Positions 43,338 to 51,580 of a stretch of DNA of 64,000 nt are shown piece after piece. The position numbers and the translations under genes were made by a program. Position 1 is the first letter of the stretch; each line of letters starts with the position of its first letter. This DNA comes from Palsa-343 sp036269135 (GTDB taxonomy: Bacteria > Acidobacteriota > Terriglobia > Terriglobales > Acidobacteriaceae): the NCBI GenBank assembly GCA_036269135.1, contig DATASQ010000014.1:69090-133089 (forward strand), read 5' to 3'. A model generated the notes under the pieces. The model was not told where the DNA came from. It worked only from the letters and a program-made list of their open reading frames with translations, and ran no database searches.

Positions 43338-44168
43338 TTAGCTTCCCGTCACGCCTTTGAAGATCATCTCCGCGCCCATCGCGATCACCAGCACCGCGAA
43401 GACCCTCTTCAGCGTCTTCACAGGCGCGCGCACCAGCAGCCGCGATCCAATCAGCGATCCCGTCAAAACGCCCAGCATCACCGGCATCACCAGTCCTGGC
43501 GCCAGATAGCCATCCCGCAGATACAAACCCGCGCCGGCTGCCGCGGTGACACCGATCATGAAGTTGCTGGTCGTGGTCGACACTTTGAACGGCAGCCGCA
43601 TCGCCTGATCCATCGCGATCACCTTGACCGCGCCCGCGCCCAGTCCCAGCAGGCCGGAGAGCATTCCGGCCAGCCCCATGATGCCGAAGCCCAGCGGCAC
43701 GCGCTGCGCCACGTAGCTCTGCTCGCCGTTGCCGGAGGGAAAGCTGCCCTCGAGCTGCAGCCGCTTCGCCAGCTTGTCGGGCTCTTCCGTAAACACTTCA
43801 TGCTGCGTCTTCAGCGTGCCGTAAGCCGAATACAGGAGCACGAGGCCGAAGATGATGGCAATGGCCTGAGCCGGCGCGCGCGTGGTCAGCCAGGCTCCCA
43901 CCAGCGCGCCCAGGGTCGTGGCAATTTCCAGGAACATGCCGATGCGGATATTCGAGAAGCCCTCGCGCACGTACGCTGCCGCCGCGCCCGACGAGGTTGC
44001 GATCACCGAGACCAGCGAGGCTCCGATCGCGTAGTGAATGTCCACATGGAAAAAGATGGTGAGCACCGGGACGATGACCACCCCGCCGCCCAAACCGCCC
44101 AGCGCACCCAAAAGCCCACCGGCCAGGGAGCTGGCGAAAATCACAACTACGAACCAGAGTTCGTTCAT
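43338..44168 (-). CDS. TSUP-family (TauE/SafE) anion exporter
   Basis: This is a membrane protein of 276 residues with about eight helices in two repeats, beginning 'LLGALGGLGGGVVIVPVLTIFF' and 'GLAGMLSGLLGLGAGAVKVIAM'; these glycine-rich segments mark the TauE/SafE family, which moves sulphite, sulphoacetate or similar anions. It follows treZ by 18 bases and precedes DUF1634 by three, so it is part of the same operon, although its relation to trehalose metabolism is not clear. Confidence 0.9.
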   Translation of the reverse strand: MNELWFVVVIFASSLAGGLLGALGGLGGGVVIVPVLTIFFHVDIHYAIGASLVSVIATSSGAAAAYVREGFSNIRIGMFLEIATTLGALVGAWLTTRAPAQAIAIIFGLVLLYSAYGTLKTQHEVFTEEPDKLAKRLQLEGSFPSGNGEQSYVAQRVPLGFGIMGLAGMLSGLLGLGAGAVKVIAMDQAMRLPFKVSTTTSNFMIGVTAAAGAGLYLRDGYLAPGLVMPVMLGVLTGSLIGSRLLVRAPVKTLKRVFAVLVIAMGAEMIFKGVTGS

Positions 44169-44186
44169 TCTTCCCGCATTCGGGTT

Positions 44187-45932
44187 TCAACCGCCCAGAA
44201 GGACTGCCACCGAATCCGGCGGCAGGGTCAGCTTGCCCTCTCGCAGCGTAACATCCCCACTCGAAGCCAGCAGCAGAGCGGCGCCAGGCCGCGCAGGCAA
44301 AGTCACGGGGTGCTCTGCCAGGGAGAACGCCACCGTCGCACTGCCGGTCTCTGTGGAGCCGCGCTCCATCGCCAGCCAGCGCTCCTGCTCGCTCGAGCGC
44401 ACCTGGACCCGGGAGAGATCGCCGCCGGTCAGCGCCGGCGTATTTTTCCGCAGAGCGATCAGCTTTCGATACCACTCCAGCATCTCGGCGTGCGGCGGCT
44501 GGCTGCGCTCGTCCCAGTTCAGCTTCGACCGCTCGAAGGTGGCGCGCGCCTGGGGGTCGGGGACGTCTTTCGGGTCCCATCCGAAGGCGGCAAATTCCTT
44601 CCTGCGTCCTTCAGAGACAAGCTTGCCCAGTTCTTCGTCGTGGTCGGTGAAGTATTGGAACGGCGTCGACGCCGCCCACTCCTCACCCTGGAAAATCATG
44701 GGGACGAAGGGCGCTGTGAGTTCGAGGGCGGCGGCAATCTTCGCCCGGCCGAGGTTGGTGAGGTGGCCGAGCCGCTCGCCTTTGGCGCGATTGCCGACCT
44801 GATCGTGATTCTGCGAGAAGCCCAGAAAGCGCCAGCCGGGAAGACCGTGCACCGGCGCGCCGTGAACGCGATCGCGATGCGGCGAATAGATTCCGTCATA
44901 GACGAAGACTTCGCGCAGCGCCTTCGCCAGCTGCCCGATCTCGCCGAAATCCGCATAGTAGCCGCTGCGGTCGCCGGTGAGCGCGGTCACCAGCGCGTGG
45001 TGGAAGTCGTCGCTCCACTGCGCATCCATGCCGTAGCCGCCGGCCTCGCGTGCCCGGACTACGCGGGGATCGTTCAGGTCGCTCTCCGCGATGACGACGG
45101 AATGACGGCCGGTCCGGCCTTCGAGCGCGTGAACCTCGCCCGCGATCTGCTCCATAAAGTGGATGGCGGAGCGGTCCATATAGGCATGCACGGCGTCGAG
45201 GCGCAGGCCGTCGATGTGGTAATCGCGGAGCCACATCAGCGCGTTGTCGCAGAAGAAGCGCCGAACCTCGTGGCTGCCGGCATCTTCCAGGTTCACGGCA
45301 TCGCCCCAGGGCGTGTGGTGCGCGTCAGTGAAATAGGGGCCGAATTTGCCGAGATAATTCCCTGCCGGGCCGAGGTGGTTGTAGACGACGTCCAGCAGAA
45401 CGGCGAGGCCCTTCTCGTGGCACGCATTTACAAAGCGCAGCAGCGCTTCCGGACCGCCATACGGCTCGTGCGGGGCGAACAGGTCCACGCCGTCGTAGCC
45501 CCAGCCCTGGCGACCGGGGAAAGAATTCACCGGCATCAGCTCGACATGCGTGATGCCCAGCGCACGCAGGTCTTCGAGCTTACTGTGGGCAGCATCGAAG
45601 GTGCCTTCCGGCGTAAAGGTGCCGATGTGCAGCTCGTAAATGACGGCGCTGGCCAGTGGTGGCGCCTGCCACCCTGCGTCGCTCCAGCGGAACGCGCCCG
45701 GATCGAAGACGCGCGACGGGCCATGCACGCCCTGGGGCTGCCATGGCGATCGCGGATCCGGCAATGCGAGGTCCTCATCGTCGATGAAGAACGCGTAGCC
45801 GGTGCCGGGCCCTGCCGCAGCCACGGCCGCTTCCCACCAGCCGCCGTCGGCTTGTTTCATTGCATATTTTTGATCGCCGATCCGGACAGCTACGCGCTGC
45901 GCCTTTGGCGCCCAAACGCGGAAACGATGCAT
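44187..45932 (-). CDS. treZ: malto-oligosyltrehalose trehalohydrolase
   Basis: This is a GH13 enzyme of 581 residues that releases trehalose from maltooligosyl-trehalose. An N-terminal immunoglobulin-like domain (about 1-90) precedes the barrel. Its conserved regions are 'LLDVVYNHLGPAGNYL', the nucleophile 'DGLRLDAVHAYMD', the acid/base 'SVVIAESDLND' and 'GFSQNHDQVGNRAKG'; the His-Asp-Gln-Val-Gly motif is specific for TreZ. The partner TreY (maltooligosyltrehalose synthase) is not in the window. The gene lies 63 bases after a GH15 gene in the same operon. Start ATG 45932 fits the family. Confidence 0.93.
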   Translation of the reverse strand: MHRFRVWAPKAQRVAVRIGDQKYAMKQADGGWWEAAVAAAGPGTGYAFFIDDEDLALPDPRSPWQPQGVHGPSRVFDPGAFRWSDAGWQAPPLASAVIYELHIGTFTPEGTFDAAHSKLEDLRALGITHVELMPVNSFPGRQGWGYDGVDLFAPHEPYGGPEALLRFVNACHEKGLAVLLDVVYNHLGPAGNYLGKFGPYFTDAHHTPWGDAVNLEDAGSHEVRRFFCDNALMWLRDYHIDGLRLDAVHAYMDRSAIHFMEQIAGEVHALEGRTGRHSVVIAESDLNDPRVVRAREAGGYGMDAQWSDDFHHALVTALTGDRSGYYADFGEIGQLAKALREVFVYDGIYSPHRDRVHGAPVHGLPGWRFLGFSQNHDQVGNRAKGERLGHLTNLGRAKIAAALELTAPFVPMIFQGEEWAASTPFQYFTDHDEELGKLVSEGRRKEFAAFGWDPKDVPDPQARATFERSKLNWDERSQPPHAEMLEWYRKLIALRKNTPALTGGDLSRVQVRSSEQERWLAMERGSTETGSATVAFSLAEHPVTLPARPGAALLLASSGDVTLREGKLTLPPDSVAVLLGG

Positions 45933-45995
45933 AGATTCCTTCCCAGCCCTCAGAAAGTACAGGCGACCGGCACAAATTCGCCGGGGAATGTCCGG

Positions 45996-47810
45996 TCAGG
46001 CTTTGGTTTCGACCGGTCCGCCGCGCCGGTGCGCGCGTTGCCGCGCACCGTCTTTGCCCACCAGATCGAATGCGGCATTCACCAGGGAAATGTGCGAGAA
46101 CGCCTGGGGAAAGTTCCCCACCAGGCGTTTGCGGCCCACATCGTACTCTTCGGAAAGCAGGCCAACATCGTTGCTGAGGGCGAGGAGCCGATCGAACAGC
46201 GTGTGCGCGTCCTGCAGGCGGCCGATGGCCTTCAGGCAGCTGACCATCCAGAAGCTGCACGCCAGGAACACGCCCTCGCCCGGGGGCAGGCCGTCTTTCA
46301 CTTTGCTGGTGTCGTAGCGCAGAACGAAACCGTCCGGCATCAACTCGCGTTCGATGGCTTCGATCGTTCCCCGCACGCGAGGGTCGGTGGCCGGCAGAAA
46401 ACCGACCAGCGGCATGAGCAGCACAGAGGCATCCAGCTGATCCGCTCCATAAAACTGCACAAACGCATTCTTCTCTTTGTTGAAGGCCTTGCGGCAAATC
46501 TCTTCGTGGATGGTGTCGCGCAGCTCCTCCCATTTCTTTACGGGAGCGTCGCAGCCCAGCTTCTCCGCGATCAGGATGGCCCGGTCGAAGGCCACCCACG
46601 CCATCATCTTCGAATAGGTGAACTGCTCGCCGCCGCCGCGCGTCTCCCAGATGCCTTCGTCGGGCCGCTGCCAGATCTTCTCCAGATGGTCGAGCAGCAG
46701 CACCAGCACCTGAAAATCTTCCTCGGTGTGCTTTCCCAGCCCGTGCAGGGCGTGAAAGAAGGTGTCCAGCATCTCGCCGTAAATATCCAGCTGCAGCTGA
46801 TTCGAGGCTGCGTTGCCCACGCGCACCGGCTTCGAATTTTCATAGCCGGGCAGCCAGTCGATCTCCCACTCCACCAGCTGGCGCTCGCCTTTCAGGCCAT
46901 ACATAATCTGCACCTGATCGGGACTGCCGGCGATGGCCCGCAGCAGCCAATCCTGCCAGGCGGCAGCCTCTTCGAAGTACCCGGCTGTGGTCATGGCCAG
47001 CAGGGTGAAGGTGGTGTCGCGCAGCCAGCAATAGCGGTAGTCCCAGTTACGCGGGCCGCCGATCGCTTCGGGCAGAGACGTGGTCATGGCAGCGACCAAA
47101 CCGCCGGTGGGGCGAAACGTCATCGCCTTCAGCGTGATCAGCGAGCGCTCGACCACATCCCCGTAGCGCCCCTTATAGGTCAGCTGCGCAATCCACCGGC
47201 TCCAGAAGTCAACGGTATCCTCCAGAGCCTGTTTGGCGTCGATGGGCTCGGGGTCCGCGACGAACGATTCGCCATAGGTCAGCGTGAACCACACCTGCTG
47301 GCCCTCACTCACGGTAAATTCCGCTACCGTCTTCAGGTTCTCGCCGTGCACCGGCACAGAAGCGTGCAGCACGGCCAGGTTGGGCCCGGCCACGGCGCGG
47401 ATGCCGTCCTCGATGGCGGTGACCCAGGGAACCGTGCGGCCGTAATCGAAGCGCATCGAGAGCATCATGCAGAGATCCATTTTTCCGCGAATCCCTTCCA
47501 CGATGCGCACCACGTCGGAGTTTCGCTCGCGGATGGGCATGAAGTCGATCATCCGCACCGCGCCTTCGGCGTTCTCGAACGTTGTCTCAAGAATGAGAGT
47601 GTGTTCCCGGTATTTGCGCGAGGACTTCCAGCCTTCGCCCATCGGGGCGATCTTCCAGAAGCCGTTTTCCTCCGAGCCGAGCAGGGAGGCAAAGCAGGCG
47701 GACGAAGAGAAATCCGGCCAGCAGAGCCAGTCGATGGAGCCTTCCCGGTTGACCAGGGCCGCGGTTTCGCAGTCGCCGATCAGAGCATAGTCTTCGATCT
47801 TTGAGGGCAT
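45996..47810 (-). CDS. glycoside hydrolase family 15 protein (glucoamylase- or trehalase-like)
   Basis: This is an (alpha/alpha)6-barrel hydrolase of 604 residues. The N-terminal 'IEDYALIGDCETAALVNREGSIDWLCWPDF' (quoted in part) is the signature of bacterial GH15 proteins. 'NWDYRYCWLRDTTFTLLAM', 'QLVEWEIDWLPGYENS' (acid) and 'GLLSEEYDVGRKRLVGNFPQAFSH' (base region) follow. Related proteins are glucoamylases or, in actinobacteria, trehalases. Because it is co-transcribed with treZ, either trehalose hydrolysis or trimming of glucan ends is plausible. There is no signal peptide, so it is cytoplasmic. It begins 14 bases after the SDR gene. Confidence 0.9.
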   Translation of the reverse strand: MPSKIEDYALIGDCETAALVNREGSIDWLCWPDFSSSACFASLLGSEENGFWKIAPMGEGWKSSRKYREHTLILETTFENAEGAVRMIDFMPIRERNSDVVRIVEGIRGKMDLCMMLSMRFDYGRTVPWVTAIEDGIRAVAGPNLAVLHASVPVHGENLKTVAEFTVSEGQQVWFTLTYGESFVADPEPIDAKQALEDTVDFWSRWIAQLTYKGRYGDVVERSLITLKAMTFRPTGGLVAAMTTSLPEAIGGPRNWDYRYCWLRDTTFTLLAMTTAGYFEEAAAWQDWLLRAIAGSPDQVQIMYGLKGERQLVEWEIDWLPGYENSKPVRVGNAASNQLQLDIYGEMLDTFFHALHGLGKHTEEDFQVLVLLLDHLEKIWQRPDEGIWETRGGGEQFTYSKMMAWVAFDRAILIAEKLGCDAPVKKWEELRDTIHEEICRKAFNKEKNAFVQFYGADQLDASVLLMPLVGFLPATDPRVRGTIEAIERELMPDGFVLRYDTSKVKDGLPPGEGVFLACSFWMVSCLKAIGRLQDAHTLFDRLLALSNDVGLLSEEYDVGRKRLVGNFPQAFSHISLVNAAFDLVGKDGARQRAHRRGGPVETKA

Positions 47811-47824
47811 AGGCAGAGAGAACT

Positions 47825-48595
47825 TTACTGCTCGTGATAGTTACGCATCAACCCACCGTCAATGAGGAACGTCGCGCCGCTTACATAGGATGCGTCGTCG
47901 GAAGCCAGATACGCCACCATCCCGGCCACGTCTTCCGGCGTTCCCAGGCGGCCGAGGGGAATGTTCTTCAGGAGGGCGTTGAGTTTTGGCTTGTCTTCCA
48001 GCAGCGCGGTGTTGATGGGCGTGGCAATTGCGCCGGGAGCGATGTTGTTCACGGTGATGCCCAGCGGCCCCAGCTCGACGGTCAGATCGCGCATCAGCAT
48101 CCGCAGACCGCCTTTGCTGCAGCAGTAGGTGGCAAAGCCGGGAAAGGCCATATCCTCGTGGACCGAGCTGATATTGACGATGCGCCCCGGCTTTTTCGCA
48201 TCCCGCAGACGGCGCACAAAGGCCTGGGTCAGAAAGAAGGGACCGCGCAGGTTCACGGCCATGACCTTGTCGAAATCCTCTTCGGGGGTATCCCAGAAGT
48301 CGGAGCGCTTCTCCATGCCGGCGTTGTTGACGAGAATGTCGGCGCCGCCGAAGTGCTGCCACGCCGCATCGACCAGATGACGCACATCGTCCATCTTCGT
48401 CACATCCGCCTGCACCACTTCGCCCTGGCTGCCGCAGGCCTGGATGGCCTGGCGGGTATCGTCGGCGCCGGTCTCGCTGCCGATGTAATCGATGATGACT
48501 TTCGCGCCATCGCACCCGAGCCGTTTGGCAATCCCCTGCCCAATGCCCGAACCGCCGCCGGTCACAATCGCGACTTTTCCCTGTAAACGTTGCAT
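47825..48595 (-). CDS. short-chain dehydrogenase (glucose 1-dehydrogenase-like)
   Basis: This is an SDR oxidoreductase of 256 residues. The cofactor motif is 'VTGGGSGIGQGIAKRLG', 'ILVNNAG' follows, and the catalytic residues are Ser in 'VNISSVHE' and Tyr/Lys in 'YCCSKGG'. The overall pattern, including 'DKVMAVNLRGPFFLTQAF', is close to glucose/ribitol-type dehydrogenases. It is the first gene of the minus-strand operon with GH15 and treZ, so a glucose-oxidising role is reasonable but unproven. ATG 48595 has GGGAG eight bases upstream, and a sigma-54-type promoter lies about 40 bases further up. Confidence 0.88.
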   Translation of the reverse strand: MQRLQGKVAIVTGGGSGIGQGIAKRLGCDGAKVIIDYIGSETGADDTRQAIQACGSQGEVVQADVTKMDDVRHLVDAAWQHFGGADILVNNAGMEKRSDFWDTPEEDFDKVMAVNLRGPFFLTQAFVRRLRDAKKPGRIVNISSVHEDMAFPGFATYCCSKGGLRMLMRDLTVELGPLGITVNNIAPGAIATPINTALLEDKPKLNALLKNIPLGRLGTPEDVAGMVAYLASDDASYVSGATFLIDGGLMRNYHEQ

Positions 48596-48635
48596 ACACT
48601 TTCTCCCAGGATGTTCCTTGGTCTCTTTCATTAGA

Positions 48636-48651
48636 TGCGAAAAGTGTGCCG
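48636..48651 (-). promoter_or_regulatory. candidate sigma-54 (-24/-12) promoter of the SDR-GH15-treZ operon
   Basis: On the minus strand the sequence CGGCACACTTTTCGCA has GG and GC separated by exactly ten bases and matches the sigma-54 consensus TGGCACG-N4-TTGCW at all key positions except three flanking ones. Transcription would start near 48626, leaving a leader of about 30 bases before the SDR start. Confidence 0.6.
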
Positions 48652-48784
48652 TCCAAACGCCTTCCGGTCCCACCCTGCAGAAAGAGGGTCGCCCCGGGGC
48701 GCCATGGGGCCCGTCCGCGGAACCCTGAACCGCGCGGCTGCGTATCTAACGGTGTAGCGATGGTTCGACCGGTTTTCCGATGGA

Positions 48785-48812
48785 TTGAGAACCCCGCGCT
48801 ATGCTGTACTTT
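48785..48812 (+). promoter_or_regulatory. possible sigma-70 promoter for the PspC gene
   Basis: TTGAGA and TACTTT are separated by 16 bases, about 40 bases before the PspC-domain protein start. The match is moderate and found by eye only. Confidence 0.35.
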
Positions 48813-48849
48813 TGGACGGAGCCGGTGCGGCTCGTGGGAGGGAATGGCC

Positions 48850-49203
48850 ATGGCCATCTATTGCAGGAATTGCGGGAAGGCCCTTCCCGACGACGCGCGC
48901 TTCTGTTCCGGATGCGGTGCGCAGACGCCGCCGCCGGTGGCCCCGTGGCCGACCACCACAAATGTCACGCGGCTGGTCCGCCCGCGCCACGGCCGCATGA
49001 TTGCCGGTGTCTGCCAGGGCCTGGCGAATGCCTACGCCTGGGATGTGGTCTGGGTGCGCGTGATCACCGTGCTGCTGGCCGTGTTTGGCGGGGGATCGGG
49101 CCTGCTCGCCTACGTTATTTTCTGGATCGTGATGCCGGAGGAGCCGCTGATGTTCCCGCCGCCGGCGCCGCCCGCAGCCCCCTGGCCGCCGCCCTCCAGC
49201 TAG
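48850..49203 (+). CDS. zinc-ribbon and PspC-domain membrane protein
   Basis: The product has 117 residues. It starts with a zinc ribbon (two CxxC pairs in 'YCRNCGKALPDDARFCSGCG'), then a PspC domain ('MIAGVCQGLANAYAWDVVWV' and onward) containing one membrane helix ('LLAVFGGGSGLLAYVIFWIV'), and a Pro-rich tail. PspC proteins act in envelope stress responses; here there are no other psp genes. The GGAGG site fits ATG 48850 best; an ATG six bases upstream is too close to it. Confidence 0.85.
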   Translation: MAIYCRNCGKALPDDARFCSGCGAQTPPPVAPWPTTTNVTRLVRPRHGRMIAGVCQGLANAYAWDVVWVRVITVLLAVFGGGSGLLAYVIFWIVMPEEPLMFPPPAPPAAPWPPPSS

Positions 49204-49215
49204 AATAGCGGGGCG

Positions 49216-50019
49216 ATGTTCTATTATTCCGAGGGCGCGAAGCTCTTCTACACCACGCTCGGGGAGGGACCCGTGGTGGTGTTGCTGCATCCCACGCCCG
49301 TCAACCACCGGTTTTGGCTGCCTGTCGCGGAAATCCTCGCGCCCAAATACCGCCTGATCGTTCCCGATCTGCGCGGGCACGGCGAATCGGAAGCTGGCGA
49401 AGGCCCCATTACCGTGGAAGAGCTGGCTGCCGATGCAGGCCGATTGCTGGACCACCTCCAGCTCGGCAAAGCTCTCTTTGCGGGGTGCTCTGTCGGCGGC
49501 TATGCGCTTTACGAGATCTGGCGAACGATGCCGGATCGGGTGGAGGCCTTCGCTTTCTGCTGCTCGAAGCCCCAGGCCGATGACGAAGCGGCTCGTGCGA
49601 AGCGCGAGCAGAACATCGCGCAGATCCGCGAGCGGGGGACGGGGGAGTTTATCGAAGCGAACCTGCAGACGCTGATCGGATCGACCGCGCGGCGGCGCTG
49701 GCCGGAGAAGGTCGCCGAGATCCGGGAAATGATGCAGAGCGTCCCGGCAGAGTCGATCGTGGCGGTCCAGCAGGGGCTGGCGGCGCGGCCGGATTCTGTC
49801 ACCACCGCGCGCACCCTTCGCGTGCCCTGCTGCGTCCTCGCCGGCGGAGAAGATCCCGGCAGCACGCCCGCGGACATGCGTTTGCTGGCCGAGCAGATTC
49901 GCAGCGGCGGCTACGGCGCTGAGTACAACCTCATCCCCGATGGCGGCCACTATGCCCCTTTTGAGCAGCCGGAGCTGGTCGCCCGAATCCTCCGCCGTTT
50001 TCTCGATTCCGTGGTATAA
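49216..50019 (+). CDS. alpha/beta-fold hydrolase
   Basis: This is a cytoplasmic hydrolase of 267 residues. The oxyanion motif is 'LLHPTPVNHRFW', the nucleophile Ser is in 'FAGCSVGGYALYE', the acid in 'LAGGEDPGSTP' and the His in 'IPDGGHYAPFEQPE'. It resembles small esterases, peroxidases or lactonases of this fold; the substrate is not readable. It starts 12 bases after the PspC gene, so the two are probably co-transcribed. Confidence 0.88.
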   Translation: MFYYSEGAKLFYTTLGEGPVVVLLHPTPVNHRFWLPVAEILAPKYRLIVPDLRGHGESEAGEGPITVEELAADAGRLLDHLQLGKALFAGCSVGGYALYEIWRTMPDRVEAFAFCCSKPQADDEAARAKREQNIAQIRERGTGEFIEANLQTLIGSTARRRWPEKVAEIREMMQSVPAESIVAVQQGLAARPDSVTTARTLRVPCCVLAGGEDPGSTPADMRLLAEQIRSGGYGAEYNLIPDGGHYAPFEQPELVARILRRFLDSVV

Positions 50020-50147
50020 AGACGGCGGTTAGGGCGGGGTTGCATACGCAACTCCGGGCCCGGTTTCGTGTTTCATAGGCTGAGAGGACCCGGTACCAGG
50101 GGTCGTCCGAAGAGAGAGCAGGCTCCGAGAGAGCCAGGGAGTAACCC
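50020..50147 (+). other. 128-base leader with several hairpins before the DUF3300 gene
   Basis: The gap holds GGGGTTGC-ATAC-GCAACTCC, a GGACC/GGGTC pairing and GGCTC-CGAGA-GAGCC close to the start. The first may end transcription of the hydrolase gene. No known riboswitch class fits; CTGAGA occurs but the rest of a TPP element is absent. Confidence 0.3.
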
Positions 50148-51443
50148 ATGAAAGCAATTTTCAGATTTTCACCCACGTCCGGCAGGCGACTGCGTCCGAT
50201 CGCCTGCGCCTGCATGGCAGGGGGGCGGCGCGTCCTTGCGCTGGCACTCGTATGGCTGATGGTTCCCCTGGGTGTCGGGGACATGTACGCGTGGTCGCAG
50301 GAAGCCCCGCCGCCGCCGCCCGATCAGCAGCAGGACCAGGGACCTCCGCCGGACGATCAGGGTGCGCCGCCGCAGCAGTGGAACGCGCTGAGCCCCGATC
50401 AGATGGATCAGCTGGTAGCGCCGATCGCTTTGTATCCGGACTCGCTGGTCGCACAGGTGCTCGCGGCTGCGACGTATCCGACCCAGGTGGTGGACGCTGA
50501 CCGCTTCGTGCAGGCGAACGCCGGCGCGCCGCCCGACCAGATCGCCAACATGGCGAATAGTCAGCCCTGGGATCCCAGCGTGAAGGCGCTCACCGCCTTT
50601 CCGTCGGTCCTTGCCAACATGGACAAGAACCTCGACTGGACCACGCAGCTGGGCAACGCGTACTACAACCAGCCGCAGGACGTGATGAGCGCGGTGCAGA
50701 ATATGCGGCAGCAGGCGTACTCCGCGGGCCACCTGCGTACGACGCCTCAGCTGGACGTCGACTATCAGCCCGGTGACATCGTCATTGCGCCGGCAAACCC
50801 CGCTGTGGTGTACGTGCCTTATTACAATCCCTGGGCCCTGTGGGGCTTCCAGCCCTACTACGCGTGGTATGCGCCTCCGCCGCCGCGCGGCTTTGTGATT
50901 GGCATGGGGATTGGTTTCGGCGTCGGGATCGCCATCGGCGCCTATACGCACTGGGGCTGGGGCTGGGGTCACTGGAACGTGGGCTGGGGCCCGCACCCGG
51001 TGATCTTCCACGACCACGTGACCTATGTTTCGCGCAGCGTGACGGTCGTGAACCACGGCTACTACGGCCGCTTCGACCGCAACCCTGCTGCCCGCCAGTA
51101 CAACATGCACGCGGCGGCCGCGGCGCACGCCAACTACAACCGCGGGTATTCCGCGGGCGCGCGCAACGGTTACAACCGCGGCGAGGCAAACGGCTTCAAT
51201 CGCGGCGCAAACAATGCCAATCGCCCGAACAACTTCAACCGCGCGCCGGCCAATAACTACAACCGCCCCGCGCAAAACTACAATCGGCCGGCGCAGAACG
51301 GTCGTCCGGCACAGAACTACAACCGCCCGAACAATGGGCAATCGCGCAATCAGGCCCGGCCCAATAACCAGAAGCCCCGCAACGAAGGCCGGCCGCAGAA
51401 GAGCGGCGGCGACAAGGGTCACGAGAAGCCGCACGGCCGGTAA
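50148..51443 (+). CDS. exported DUF3300-domain protein with Asn-rich repeat tail
   Basis: The protein has 431 residues. A signal-anchor-like N-terminus (about 1-50) and a Pro/Gln linker lead into DUF3300 (about 75-235; 'QLVAPIALYPDSLVAQVLAA', 'ANPAVVYVPYYNPW'). A glycine/tryptophan-rich stretch follows, then a tail of about 110 residues built of imperfect repeats such as 'YNRGYSAGARNGYNRG' and 'NRPAQNYNRPAQNGRPA'. DUF3300 proteins are periplasmic or outer-membrane proteins of unknown function. The gene is followed by a strong terminator. Confidence 0.87.
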   Translation: MKAIFRFSPTSGRRLRPIACACMAGGRRVLALALVWLMVPLGVGDMYAWSQEAPPPPPDQQQDQGPPPDDQGAPPQQWNALSPDQMDQLVAPIALYPDSLVAQVLAAATYPTQVVDADRFVQANAGAPPDQIANMANSQPWDPSVKALTAFPSVLANMDKNLDWTTQLGNAYYNQPQDVMSAVQNMRQQAYSAGHLRTTPQLDVDYQPGDIVIAPANPAVVYVPYYNPWALWGFQPYYAWYAPPPPRGFVIGMGIGFGVGIAIGAYTHWGWGWGHWNVGWGPHPVIFHDHVTYVSRSVTVVNHGYYGRFDRNPAARQYNMHAAAAAHANYNRGYSAGARNGYNRGEANGFNRGANNANRPNNFNRAPANNYNRPAQNYNRPAQNGRPAQNYNRPNNGQSRNQARPNNQKPRNEGRPQKSGGDKGHEKPHGR

Positions 51444-51460
51444 TCGATGCACCTGCATGG

Positions 51461-51492
51461 AGAGGGATGGCTTCGGCCATCCCTCTTTGTTT
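51461..51492 (+). terminator. strong intrinsic terminator after the DUF3300 gene
   Basis: AGAGGGATGGC-TTCG-GCCATCCCTCT forms an uninterrupted 11-pair stem with a stable TTCG loop, followed by TTGTTT. It starts 17 bases after the stop codon and is the clearest rho-independent terminator in the window. Confidence 0.92.
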
Positions 51493-51512
51493 CAGTCCAC
51501 TTTTCTCGGTTA

Positions 51513-51524
51513 AAAATCGATTTT
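51513..51524. promoter_or_regulatory. AT-rich 12-base palindrome upstream of the aldo/keto reductase gene
   Basis: AAAATCGATTTT is a perfect palindrome about 57 bases before the GTG start. It could be an operator or simply part of a promoter's AT-rich region. Confidence 0.3.
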
Positions 51525-51580
51525 CCTCCGTGCGGGAGCGATGTGATAGAACGGTCTGTTGCCCTGCCGGGAGGCTCATT

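Noticed and set aside
42969..47804. Very long open frame (about 1600 codons) on the plus strand opposite the treZ/GH15 operon
   Set aside because: It is antisense to five well-supported genes, has His/Arg/Gln-rich meaningless sequence and no start signals. It results from strong third-position GC bias.
50040..50100. Possible TPP riboswitch before the DUF3300 gene (CTGAGA present)
   Set aside because: The rest of the consensus (GGGGTGC, ACCTGAT-type segment) is missing, and the downstream gene has no link to thiamine.
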